Assembly (NCBI GenBank): GCA_020881915.1 | Contig: JAJFPB010000005.1 | Coordinates: 2,232,001 to 2,296,000, forward strand | Reading direction: 5' to 3' | DNA: 64,000 nucleotides | Source of the DNA: Paramyrothecium sp. XJ0827 | Lineage: Eukaryota; Ascomycota; Sordariomycetes; Hypocreales; Stachybotryaceae | Shown: in pieces, positions 42,816 to 53,700 of the stretch | Position numbering within the stretch: the first letter of the stretch is position 1 | How the letters are laid out: the number at the start of each line of letters is the position of its first letter | Position numbers and translations under genes: made by a program | Notes under the pieces: generated by a model | The model's input: only the letters and a program-made list of their open reading frames with translations | What the model was told of the DNA's origin: nothing | Databases searched by the model: none

Positions 42816-44331
42816 CTAGTGTGTCTTCTGCTTGTCGGCATTCTTCTTGCAAGAGGATCCATTTGCAATGACTGGCCTGGAGCTGTCACGGTGCTTTTGT
42901 TCTGACACCCTAGTTTTGTCCAAGCAGTATGACTCTGGATCTCTTGGGACAGATCCATCTCCTTTAGGCAGGACTCGACAGGAGTCGAGGCCGGTACTGT
43001 GCATGCTGGGGGTGGTAACTAGCCCTTGAGCCGTTCGCTGCTCACAGACAATGACGCCCTCCGTCGCAAGGCGGGCGCGGACGGGACATCCTCGAAATTC
43101 CCGTCTGTCAAGGATCGCAACGGCCTTCGACGTGGTGTTGGCATCTCTGAAGATAATGAAGGCATGACCACGAATACGCGACCACTGACCCTTATGGGGA
43201 ACCTGAATGTCCGCGATCTGAGACCTATACGATCCTACATGGGAGTGAATCCAGAGTTTGACTTCATCGGCCGTTGCTTCCTGCGTAAAGGGTGTCAAGA
43301 AGATCTTACGCTGCTCCGTTCTGACATAGTTATTCACCATGCCCCAAACAGGCGGTATTGGGTTATTCTGAGGCCTATTTTCAATCGGTCCTGGGTAAGT
43401 GATGCCATGGGGTGGAGCGTAAGGAGGCCGAGGTTCACGAGACGGTCCCCTTGGGGGATGCCTCAGCGGTTGGCCTCCACTGCCTCTTTTAAGGGCTGAC
43501 CAGCCGGGTCTTCCTTTGCCGACAACGCTTGGCAAGCTGCTGCGAGAATTGATGGCCGGGCGTGCCAAATTGCGATCCGCTACAACCGTAGGTTGTGGAG
43601 CGAAAGGCTGCAGCAGCGGCACTAAAGGATTCCGGCGGCCACGTGAAGGCAGCTAAAGGCCGATGAAAGTGAGTGTATGTTCTCTTGCTCATCATCTGAC
43701 CTGAGAGATCCTACCTGGACATGGGGAGCCGCCACGAACGGGGGTTGAGAGAAGGACGAGGCTGGTGAATAACGGCGGATTGGCAGCCCTGACTGAGATC
43801 TTGGTGTTGTTGAGGAGGTTTTCCATGGCGGGCGTGGGTGAGGCGTTCCAACAAGCTTCTTGATCTTGATGGTCTCGCTTTTGTTCTTGTCGGAAGCAAT
43901 GATGCAGCGTCCGTTAAAGTAGCCCCCATCAAGAAGTCCTAAGGTCCACTTGCGTCAGTGAGCTGTCTCAGCTTGCAGAATCATAGGAAAGATGCGCACT
44001 CCAAGCCTTCCTGAAGTTATTCTTCCCCACAACCCGGACCCATCCAGAAGTGCTATTTTCAAAGACCTGGACGTGGTCGACCTGACAAACGCATTCAGCG
44101 AATTCTCTGAGGTCCTGCCATGACGTGCCAAACGGTAGCTAAAGCATGTTAGCCCCAAGTTCTTTCTCTTGTGCAACTGCAGGGAGGGGTATCACACACA
44201 TTACATAGTAGGATGTAGTAAACACCAGTCTTGTCTCCAGGCTCGATGTCTGTTTGGACAATCCAAGGCGTGGGCGCTGCTCTGGGCGCAGATGGAATAA
44301 GCCTGCCCTGTGGGACGAATGGGTCCGCCAT
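42816..44331 (-). CDS. RNA-binding protein with two RRM domains
   Basis: Four exons: 44331..44200, 44138..44000, 43938..43715 and 43652..42816 (exon 1 edge by frame; +/-1 base), 443 residues. RRM1 spans about residues 37-120: the RNP2-like strand VYYILLCNLPFGTSW is formed across the first splice junction, then VCQVDHVQVF and SGWVRVVGKNNFRKAW. A proline/Arg-rich linker (AAPHVQ... SREPRPPYAPPHG) follows. RRM2 runs about residues 279-362 (RKIFLTPFTQEATADEVKLWI as its region, RGHAFIIFRDANTTSKAVAIL with the RNP1-like strand). The last ~80 residues are polar and basic. All acceptors are TTTAG or CTTAG with branch sites close by. Likely a mRNA-binding regulator; I cannot name an orthologue. Confidence 0.82.
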
Positions 44332-45585
44332 TGCAGAGGCCCAGCTAAAGCTGTGGAGTCCGTAGGAGGAGCAGACCATGGTAAGACACGGGAAATGCAG
44401 GACTGGTCTTACAGTCTGCTACCGTTGGTAAGGGAGCAGACCGTAAGGACTTTAAGAACATTACCGCCATTACGAGGAACTGCTTCTGCTACTGCCAATG
44501 GAGATAGAAAAAGCAAAAATGACTACCTGGATGCGAGCGGTTGGGAAGGCTGCACACCATGTGGTCAAGAACAGTCGGTTGCCAAGGAAGTTTCTGGCAA
44601 GAGGAAACGAAGGGGTGTCGGTAAGACTAGAGCTACTCTCCCGCTGTTGATACCGTCAGGTTTCCGCGCCTCAAGGCAGGGCCAAGCCAGTGCCCGGCCA
44701 AGAAGGCCTTCGCAGTAGAGACAGTGTGCAAAGCATGCAGCAAGCATCAAACAGACAGCCAGCAAAGCATCGAGCTGGCGGTCACAAACATCCATGTGCC
44801 AGCCTCAGGTTGGAACGTGGGCAAATGAGGTGAGTTCCTGCAACTGTGTGGCATTCAAAAAGCCGGGTCGACAAGGCCTGCTGCGCGACGAAAGCAATTG
44901 TGCCGTGCATCGAAAAAGCATGTCCTGTGTGCATCGTCGACCCCATGTCTCAATCGTCACGGCCCCGGACCTGGAAGATCGGGCGGCTGCAGATGCGAAT
45001 GGTGTGGGTGCAGCAGGGTATCCATGCATGTTCCCAATTCCGCCTTGCTCGACACAAATGATAGGTCACATTCGTCGTCCTTGAATCAACCCTCTTCTCC
45101 CCAAAATCTCTCGTACTGAAGCAACTTGGAAGTGAGATAGTAGTGTCCGAACATTTATTCCAGAGGCCGTAAATGACCCGCCGTCGACACTATGCAACAA
45201 TCCTGGCCGTGACAGTGTGGGTAGCCTCAACTTTTTGTGGCTTATAACAACTATCAGGCAGTTTGGGATGCCACTCGCTTACAGGACAAGTTAAGAACTC
45301 ACTTCCAATCCTGATTGGCTAATTTCTCCCGAGTGAGAAAAGAGAGATCGAGTGGCTCCCACGTCGATTTGGAGGCTCCAACTGCGGCCATGCCTGATCT
45401 GTTCCGCGGGTCATGAAGTCGCAGCCGGCTGCAAGCCCTCAGGAACCAGGATTAGCCTTGAGCTTTTTGACCTATCACTAGTCCAGTCCTCAAAACTCTT
45501 GGGAGAGAATAAGTATCGAATCCTGTTTGGGACATCAGCCCCAAATTCGGAAGGGCGACGTCAACCTCAATTATGTGGTGTGTCT
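44332..45585. other. Intergenic region upstream of the RRM gene
   Basis: Holds the RRM gene promoter and the WRAP73 3' flank. A 154-codon plus ORF at 44254-44718 overlaps RRM exon 1 in antisense and lacks domains. Nothing else seen. Confidence 0.5.
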
Positions 45586-47286
45586 TTAAACTTGCTTGAA
45601 GGAAAATGTGTCGTCCGCAACAGAAAAGTCCGTGTCATCTGAGACGGCTACCGACAGATCCTTATCATCCATCGAAGAGCTTTCCACTTTCGTATTGGTG
45701 AGCTGGCTGCCGTCCGCCTCATTCCAACTGGGAGGCTGTTGCGCCGTGTTTGAGAGAGACAACAAGACACAGTGCTGTACGTTGGACAGCAATATTGATG
45801 CAGGTTCGGCTTCTCCGTGAACCCAAACTGCGTTTGGCTTTCCCACCGTCTTCCCCCCTGGGAGATAATCCTGCAGGGCGATGGTAGAAGGCCCGTTGGA
45901 CAATGGATCCCAGACATAGAACAGCCCCCTACGGCTCTCGTCTTGGCATTTGAGGAGCATTGTTTCACGGATACAAGGGTGCCAGTGGAAGCTCACCGGG
46001 GAGTGAAAGGTGAGTACGGCGCGAAGTTCGCCTACGTTTGTATCCCACACCCATACAGTGCTCGCAGAGTCATCAAACCTGGTTGCCATCAGCGTAGACG
46101 AGGCATCAAATGCTGCCATTGAGCAGCCCTGCTTAGACTCTGCTGCCAATTTGGTATCTGACGGCACTGCTGGGGGCGAGAACATTTGAGTTGCGCGGTG
46201 GAAGGAATGAATGGTGTCTGATTTGGATGATGAGTCGAGCTGTTCCTGCCACACCTAACCCAGAGGTTCAGTAAGTCCATCTTGTCAATTGTGACCAAAG
46301 TCGCCGGGCGCGTGGCGAGGAATAAGTTGAATAGACCCTTACCTGTAACGTGTCCTTGGGTACGATCGTACTAGGATGTACCAGCTGCATTCTGTTCCTC
46401 CAGGTATCTGTACTCAGGAGGGTCACTCTTCGGGTATGATCACATACAGCGCATAACGTCGTGTCTGGGCTAATTTGGCAAAGCTTGATTCCAGCCTCTA
46501 GGTCAGTGTCCTCACCTGGGGACAGGCTCTTGGCCTCGAGAGAACGAAATAGCTGCCCGTCGGGTGTGTAGAGAAGGATACGACGCCCGTGAGCAGGCGA
46601 CTCCCACAGAAGCAGCCATCGCCCGTCAGGGGTCCACACCACCGCTTGTGCATCCTGAGTTTCCGGGGGCCAGGATCTCTGTACTTGACGGGTTTGGGGG
46701 TGATGAACGCTGACCATGTCCTTGCCGCCCACGCGCGTCAGTAGTGCGAGGTGAGCAGTCGTCGGACGGAGCGAATAGCCACGTGCAAAGGACAGCGCAT
46801 TGTAGAATTTGGGGCTGGCGATGTCGACCGCTGTGGCCGTGCGCAAATCACATATGACCAACTTCAAGCCGAAAGTTGAGCACACAAGGACCTCCGTGTC
46901 GACGGCGCCAAACTGGACGAGAGGCGGTTTCCCCCCAACAGAAGGAACAGGGTTGCGCACGACCGCGTGGTATGAAGGGTCATTGACGGAGAAGACGTGA
47001 ATCTGGTCGACTGAACAGATGAGAAGCTTGCCAGCTGAGGCGGACCACAGCAGAGACGTGACAGGCCCCGACAAGTCTGAGGGTATTTTCAGAAAGGTGG
47101 TGATTTGCAGATTGTCGAGTGAGCGTATGGTGAGCGTGGGATGCGAGAGTATCGCGATCAACCTGCCATCAGGACTCAGGCTACAGTGTGATGATGCTTG
47201 GTCGCCAGGACCGCGTTAACAAATTTGACTTGAAGGATGCAAAAGCGTTGTAAGGGCTCACATTTGAACACACGAGAGGGAAACAT
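45586..47286 (-). CDS. WRAP73/WDR8 family WD40-repeat protein
   Basis: Beta-propeller protein; in fission yeast and animals this family works at spindle poles/centrosomes with kinesin-14 partners. Exon 1 is 25 nt (47286..47262, MFPSRVFK plus one base), intron 47261..47197 with an AAG acceptor, exon 2 47196..46343, intron 46342..46255, exon 3 46254..45586; 515 residues. The start reads MFPSRVFKSSSHCSLSPDGRLIAILS, the expected N-terminal beta strand of the family. WD-like blades include VVWTPDGRWLLLWE and MAAFDASSTLMATRFDDSASTVWVWD; the segment HWHPCIRETMLLKCQ and FYVWDPLSNGPS are family-typical. The end is acidic. Without the microexon the model would begin inside the first blade. Confidence 0.88.
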
Positions 47287-48520
47287 GGTACGAGACGCGT
47301 GAGATATGCGGTGGGTGTTTTAATTCCAACCGCAACTACCCAATGTATGCTTTCAGTGATCAAAATTTGACGCCAGAATTGGCATCACAGGACCGTTTGT
47401 CGCCGCTGATCCGTGTAGGCTAAGCGCGGCAGAATTATACATGTGGTGTTGTGGGCTTGTGCTAGTCCAGAAATGCAAACAGCGGATTCACGACAAGGAA
47501 GTTGCCGTAGCCAAGTCTCAAATTAGGGAGTCGAGTACATTCCGTGGTGCCGGTAGCAGTAATATGTGCAAGTGGTTGGATAATAATGTAGGTTGTTGAT
47601 CCTGCAAGGCGTCAAGAAGGAAAGCAGTGTTACGATTTACGCACAAAGGACGGATTGTTGGATGTGGTGTCGCGATGGGCAATCTAGATGTGGTTTAGCG
47701 TGTATCCTGGTTAACATGCAGCTGCGCAGCTCGAGCTCAAGCGCGACGCAGGGAGTGTTCTTGACATTTGGGCAGGTACTTCGTAGTCTGTACACCAGAC
47801 TTAGACCCAATCTTGAGAATTATCCGAACCTCCCGTGTGCTGCGGGCACACGAACCGGCGTGAGCTAGCAGAGAGGTGAAGCTGGTTTTTTATTTGACCA
47901 AAATAGTTAGTGAACTTACCACGCTACGTGGTAGGTACCTCATCTTAAACTCATGGAGCAGAGTATGCCAGGCTTTGGCTACGGCCTGAGGGCTGGCCAC
48001 ATCCCTACCCTATATTTGCTTGGAGGCACCATACCCAGTAGTTGTCTTGATGCCGCGCAGTTCATGCACTCAAACGCCGAGGGAGCTGCTTGACCCCATA
48101 TGCTACTGCGAGCGATTTCGGCGACATCATCCTGACATGGGGCTCCGTCAGGGAATTTCCCATAAGCCTATCAGTCGTTGCCATTACCTCCGCGGCAATC
48201 TTCCACACAGCCAACGTCGATACGAGCTAGACCACATAATAGATAATGTACAGCTGACTCATCTACCGGCTCCAGATATGATTGTCATCATGACTTCCGG
48301 GTCCGCCACCTCGGTAACCTCATCTCTCTCACTTACATTTATTGGACCTGGCCTGTGTTTTCATTTCGTTTGGTTTTTGAGGATTTGACTTTCGCCTACT
48401 TTCCGTTGGCGGTCTCGATCATGGTTCCAGCCTAAGGGCGCCAACCTTTCCTCCCCCGACTTATATGGTTGAGTGCAACCCCGCATTGAACTGCCTGGAC
48501 CTTCTCGAGCTGCATCCGAC
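47287..48520. other. Divergent promoter region WRAP73 / MOCS1
   Basis: 1.2 kb between divergent genes, no ORF of note. A motif copy (GGTAGGTACCTCAT) is at 47930-47943. Short ORFs have no homology I recognise. Confidence 0.5.
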
Positions 48521-49852
48521 ATGATGCAGGCTGCGCGAGGCCCGTCTTCTGCGAGAGCGCATGCCGCGCGCTGCTGGCGAGGATCTACAGCGCCGCGCAT
48601 AAACCTCCTGCGGCACGGCGGCCAGAGGCGCATAGGCACAGCCACCTGGAACGCCGGACAGGCGGCGTCCTCGACTCCCTTGGAGTTGGAGCCGAAGCCG
48701 GCACTCACGCGCCGGGACCGGATCCGGGATGCCAAGCCATTTTCAGACTTCCTGACCGATACCTATCAACGGGAGCATGACTACCTCCGCATCTCAGTAT
48801 CGGAGCGCTGCAACCTCCGCTGCCTGTACTGCATGCCGGAGGAGGGCGTACCCCTGTCGCCAGACCGGGAGCTGCTGACGACCCCCGAGATTGTGCTTCT
48901 ATCCTCGGTCTTCGTCTCGCAGGGTGTTACCAAGATTCGGCTGACCGGGGGAGAACCCACGGTCCGCCGGGACATCCTCCCTCTCATGCACCAGATCGGC
49001 GCCCTGCGATCGCACGGCCTCAAGGAGCTGTGCATCACCACGAATGGAATCTCCCTCCACCGGAAGCTGGACAGCATGGTCGAGGCAGGCCTCACCGGCG
49101 TCAACCTCAGCCTCGACACGCTAGACCCTTGGCAGTTCCAGATCATGACGCGCAGGAAGGGCTTCGATGCAGTCCAGCGAAGCATCGACCGGGTCCTGGA
49201 GCTTAACAAGCTCGGCGCTGGCATAAAACTCAAGATCAATTGCGTCGTCATGCGGGGCCTCAACGACCGAGAAGTCGTCCCCTTTGTCGAATTGACGCGG
49301 GAAAAGGATATTGAGGTGCGCTTCATCGAGTACATGCCCTTCGATGGAAACAAATGGAGCAAAGGCAAGATGCTCAGCTACAAGGAGATGCTGGATATGA
49401 TCAAGGCCAAGCATCCCACGCTGGAAAAGGTGCAAGATCACAAAAACGACACGAGCAAAACGTGGCACGTTCCCGGGTTCGCCGGCAGGATCGGCTTCAT
49501 AACAAGCATGACGCACAACTTTTGCGGCACCTGCAATAGGTTGCGCATCACAGGTGACGGGAACCTAAAAGTCTGCCTGTTCGGCAACGCCGAAGTATCT
49601 TTGCGCGATATCCTACGGAAGTCCAACGGAGGGGAACCCCTCGACGAGCAGGCGTTCGAAGCCATGAAGCAGATCGAGATGGACCGCCGTCAGGGGCTTG
49701 CGGGATCAGATACGCCGCTGGGAATGGCGCCGAACGAAGCCGAGCTGCTCAGCGTCATCGGCGCCGCAGTAAAGAGGAAAAAGGAAAAGCACGCGGGCAT
49801 CGGGGAGCTGGAACACATGAAAAACAGGCCGATGATCTTGATAGGTGGGTGA
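48521..49852 (+). CDS. GTP 3',8-cyclase (MoaA/MOCS1A part of the molybdopterin gene)
   Basis: Radical-SAM enzyme that, with MoaC, turns GTP into cyclic pyranopterin monophosphate in molybdenum cofactor synthesis. From ATG 48521 the frame gives 443 residues. An Arg/Ala-rich, acid-free N-terminus (MMQAARGPSSARAHAARCW) looks like a mitochondrial presequence. The SAM [4Fe-4S] motif CX3CX2C is Cys97, Cys101 and Cys104 (SERCNLRCLYCMP), followed by RLTGGEPTVR. The second cluster is NFCGTCNRLR...CLFG near the end. The unspliced frame ends ...KNRPMILIGG and TGA, the Gly-Gly tail important in MoaA/MOCS1A. A GTGGGT splice donor overlaps these last codons, so a MoaA-MoaC fusion of 670 residues is also encoded (see findings). 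In Aspergillus nidulans the orthologous cnxABC gene is bifunctional. First in-frame ATG used; the track frame upstream begins with GTG. Confidence 0.95.
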   Translation: MMQAARGPSSARAHAARCWRGSTAPRINLLRHGGQRRIGTATWNAGQAASSTPLELEPKPALTRRDRIRDAKPFSDFLTDTYQREHDYLRISVSERCNLRCLYCMPEEGVPLSPDRELLTTPEIVLLSSVFVSQGVTKIRLTGGEPTVRRDILPLMHQIGALRSHGLKELCITTNGISLHRKLDSMVEAGLTGVNLSLDTLDPWQFQIMTRRKGFDAVQRSIDRVLELNKLGAGIKLKINCVVMRGLNDREVVPFVELTREKDIEVRFIEYMPFDGNKWSKGKMLSYKEMLDMIKAKHPTLEKVQDHKNDTSKTWHVPGFAGRIGFITSMTHNFCGTCNRLRITGDGNLKVCLFGNAEVSLRDILRKSNGGEPLDEQAFEAMKQIEMDRRQGLAGSDTPLGMAPNEAELLSVIGAAVKRKKEKHAGIGELEHMKNRPMILIGG

Positions 49853-50074
49853 CGGACCTTGACTATGCACCCAGATCTGCACATAACCCCCGGTATCCAC
49901 GTTTCACATACTTCTTTTTGGGAAAAGTCCGACATTGGCTAGGCATTGGTTGGGTTTTGGGTATTGCATTGTCATGGAGGGCGTATCGTGTATAATGGTA
50001 ATGATGACGACAATGAAGCTATATATCACAGTCGAAACATTGTTTCTTGGGCAATGCTGAATGGTCAATTGTAG
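49845..50074 (+). promoter_or_regulatory. Putative optional intron joining MoaA and MoaC frames
   Basis: Donor G|GTGGGT at 49844/49845 sits within the ATA-GGT-GGG-TGA end of the MoaA frame; acceptor CAATTGTAG|AT at 50074/50075, with GCTGA about 18 bases upstream as branch-like sequence. Splicing (230 bp) joins phase 1 to phase 1 and continues in the MoaC frame without a stop. It is unusually long for this window, where most introns are 49-95 bp. Confidence 0.7.
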
Positions 50075-50763
50075 ATCCCACCCCAGCGTCTTTCACTCGC
50101 GGCATGCCAAGCACGATTCATCACGTCCTCTCACGTACTACGCCACTCTGGACTTCTATGCCACCTACAAATCTCCGCTGGCAGCAAGCACGACAGTTCT
50201 CCGCCTCGCGACAGACTCGGCACAAAAGCAGCAAGAACGACATCAGCGACGAGGGTAGCCCGGATCGGCCGCGGCTGACGCACGTGTCCGAGTCTGGAAC
50301 GGCGCGGATGGTCTCCATCTCGGAGAAGAAACCCACGGCGCGAGTGGCCAAGGCGGCGTGCAGCGTGCATTTCTCCAACCCCGAGGCCGTGGCGCTCATC
50401 CGCGACAACCAGATGAAGAAGGGCGACGTGCTCGGGGTGGCGCGCGTGGCGGGCATCATGGCGGCGAAGCGCACGGCGGACCTGATCCCGCTGTGCCACC
50501 CGATCGCGCTGTCGCACGTGAGCGTGGACCTGGACGCGGGACCTGGCGACGGCAGCGGCGGGGGCGGCACGGTCGTCGAGGTGCGGGCCACGGTAACGTG
50601 CGACGGCAAGACGGGGGTGGAGATGGAGGCGCTGACGGCGGCCTCGACGGCGGCACTGACCATCTACGACATGTGCAAGGCGGTGGATAAGGGCATGCGG
50701 ATCGAGGGCCTACGCGTTGTGCTGAAGGACGGGGGCAAGAGCGGGAGATGGGAGATGGACTGA
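50075..50763 (+). CDS. Cyclic pyranopterin monophosphate synthase domain (MoaC/MOCS1B part)
   Basis: Second exon of the fused gene. It continues the MoaA frame as ...[21 protein letters not shown]..., then an Arg/Ser-rich linker ([14 protein letters not shown]) and the MoaC domain: [53 protein letters not shown], and [17 protein letters not shown]...[11 protein letters not shown], with the conserved KKGD and LCHP active-site segments. MoaC rearranges the 3',8-cyclo-GTP made by MoaA. An internal ATG at 50104 ([12 protein letters not shown]...) could also start a free MoaC with a presequence-like N-terminus. GC content and GC3 are clearly higher than in neighbouring genes, especially after 50340. 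Confidence 0.93.
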
Positions 50764-53700
50764 GAGCCGGCCGTTGTGGCCTGCGCGTGTCTGCGCGATA
50801 GTGAGCAACGGGGAAGCTCAGGATCTAGACCCCTCCAGGCATGATAAAGCCATGCAAATTAGTCGCATTATCGTCGTTTCAACGGTTTGCCTCAAACGTG
50901 TTGAGGCGGAATCAACTCAACGGGAGGCGACCCCAAAGCCCAGACCGTGATACAGGAAGTTGGGATAGAGCAAAAGATACCGTGAGCGGAGCCCGAGTGC
51001 CAAAGACCGAGTGGAGGAAACACGGGTGAGTGCTCGAACCGGCAACTCGCAGCCAGTCATCGCGAAGGCATTACCAGTTAAGATCTTAATCTGGCAACTA
51101 TCGAAGCAAAGTGCTTGGCTTTTGGCTTGGCTCGGCGGACGGAGACCGTGGGCGGGTATCTCGTACGTAATGGACGGAGACAGCTCGGCTTCTCCGAGTG
51201 CTTCTGGCAAGCTTTCTCGAACCCTTTCCCGCGCAGGGGATTGGCCGGGTCGCTTCGGCGAAATGCCGGGGTGCGCCGTAGGCCGGCCTCCGCCGACTTG
51301 CTGCCTGCCTTTCCCAGCGACGGTCCGCCTAGCGCTACGAGATGGGGCCTTTTTGTGCTTGGCGGGTATTAATTAAGGAAAGGAATAATTTAGAAGTGAA
51401 AAAAAAAATCAGGGTCCAGGCCTTTGCTTGGAGCTTGGGGCAGCGGGTCGTGTTGTGCCTGAGGCACTACCTAATCCGGACATTTCTGTCTCGCAAATGC
51501 AGTTCGTAAAAAAGCGCGAGAGGCTTGTGAGATATCTGGCCACTGTTCTCTCCCGTTCAGATCATTCAAGCTATGGCTAACAATAGGAGGAGCACAATGA
51601 CTAGAGGATGGCCAGCTCCAGGTTCTGAATTCTATTTCACGAGTTGAACAAGAAGGTTTTCTTGGTATCTAGATCGCCCGGTGAACCCCAGCCACTAAAA
51701 AGTTGTCTGTACGGACATGTTAGGTAAGGCATTGTAGTTGGTTTTAGGATCTCCGGGCGGAAGTGATAAGACGACCATATCAGAGGATCCTGATTTGTGC
51801 ATTTCGTTGCAGTGACGGAATTTCTTGTGGAATGGAGTGGGTCGCTGCCATTACTTTACGCATTGATTCAATCATGCCCAGACAAGATACATATTTGCAG
51901 GAGGGTCTGACACAAACGCAGCACAGTCTTGGGTCGATCTCGACAATCTAGGGGTCGGGGACAAAGGCGGACTCCGTGGGGAAAGGCATCTCCGTCAACA
52001 GCCTCGACCGAAGTGCTTCTGATAACACGGAACGATCTGATACGATGGATAGCATGATAGCATAAAAGTATAATCACCGAGGGTTTTCTCAAGTTGGTCT
52101 GAACTAAGTCAAGCTTGATCGGCCATTGGCTCCCTTCTTAGAGGTGCTGGTGGCACACTGTAACTACGGTATTAGAGGTACCTCACGTAGGAGTGGTGGC
52201 TGCAGGAGAGTGCCGGCATTGGCCCCTGCCACATGGTAGCCGCCACCGTTACCACTGCAGCCAACGCTAAGTCCATGTCTCGAGGCACCTTAACTGCCCC
52301 CATCAGTGAGGCGGACTCTCCAGCGCCGTCTTTTGTGGCGACGCAATATGGTTCCTTACCGGCAAGCTTTCGCCACCCGACCAGGAGCATCAAGGGAAGC
52401 GGTAGGGGAAAGAGGAGCGTCATTGGTTCGATACCATCTGGTGCCTTGTATATGGTATCCTCACTTTATATGCGGTACCTGCTTACCGCTGTACTGTGCT
52501 CGCCAGAGAGGCGGCGAACCGGCAAGCAGCCGGACCGGATATCGTCTTGTGTCCCCGGCTATGAAGGAAGGAGAAATGAAACCGAATGACTCGGGCGCAA
52601 ACTCTCAACAAGCTCACTGGCATTCTTTACTCTCGCCTTTGCTTTTCACCGGATGAGACATACGAGACTGCAGAGGTGAAGGGGAAGTCATTGTCGCCGT
52701 CTCAAAGCTTGGCTTGGCGCAAGTTTGTGTCGCGTGTCTGGCTTTATCCTTACCACACATCTACGGTCAAAGAGACGAGCGATAACAAGTAGCGGGTGGA
52801 GACCGTGCCGCTTTCCGTTTGCTTTTTGGGCAGGACGGCAAGCTCCAATGATCGATCCGCGCCGACGTAAAGCGCCACTAGCAGACACACGTACACACAC
52901 AATAGCGACAGGTAGGAAGGGAGGGGAGGGGATGGGGAGAGTGGGAGAGCCCGCTTGAGATGGGACATTGGACTAACGCTTTCCGCTGGCCGAGAGGTGG
53001 AGAACTCGCGTGCTCCAAACGAGACGGTTGTCAGCGAGAAAGTGAGCGAGGTGGAGAACGGGCGATTTAGAAGGCAAAGATGGGCGGGCAGAGGTTGGTG
53101 GTGCGAGTAGTGGAGAAGAGGGACCCAAGTAGACGAAGATCAGGAAGTAAATCTTATCGCGTACCACGATATCAATCAGAAGATTGATGTAATGCAAGGA
53201 GTCCATGCAGCCTCTCCACCAAATAGGCAATGTCTCAAGGCAAGATGCAAGGCTCAGGCCCAGGCCCAGGCATGTTTACAGGCCCGGCGGTCGGCGGTAC
53301 GGGATAAAGACACAACCAAACGGACGTATGTATACAAACCGGGACTCGAGTCAGCGCCGCGGGACAGGAACAGACGTCGGCCTCTCGCCGACCATGACGC
53401 AGCCGCAAGCATGGATCTGCAACCGTAGCTCAAGCACTTGAGAGAAGGAAAAAAAAAAAAACCGTTTATCGAGATGTCATCCCGGCAAAGGTTGCATCAT
53501 AGCATTCTTTTCTCCTTTTTCCATATCGTGGTACCCGATCCGATCACATCACTACGCAGCAAACGGTGTGTTCCCCTTGGGGGGGTTATGGCCGTTGATG
53601 ATCAGAGACCGGAGCGGACGTCGCTCTTGGCGCCCGGCCGAAACGCTCCTCTCTCCCAACCCGCACAAGGGGTCTTCCCTCGATCGTGTTTTGCGTTTCA

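Noticed and set aside
51000..51090. tRNA-like sequence with a GGTTCGA box (minus strand)
   Set aside because: The TTCGA-like loop is present but the T stem does not pair (GCCGG against ACTCA) and no acceptor stem or clear anticodon arm can be drawn.
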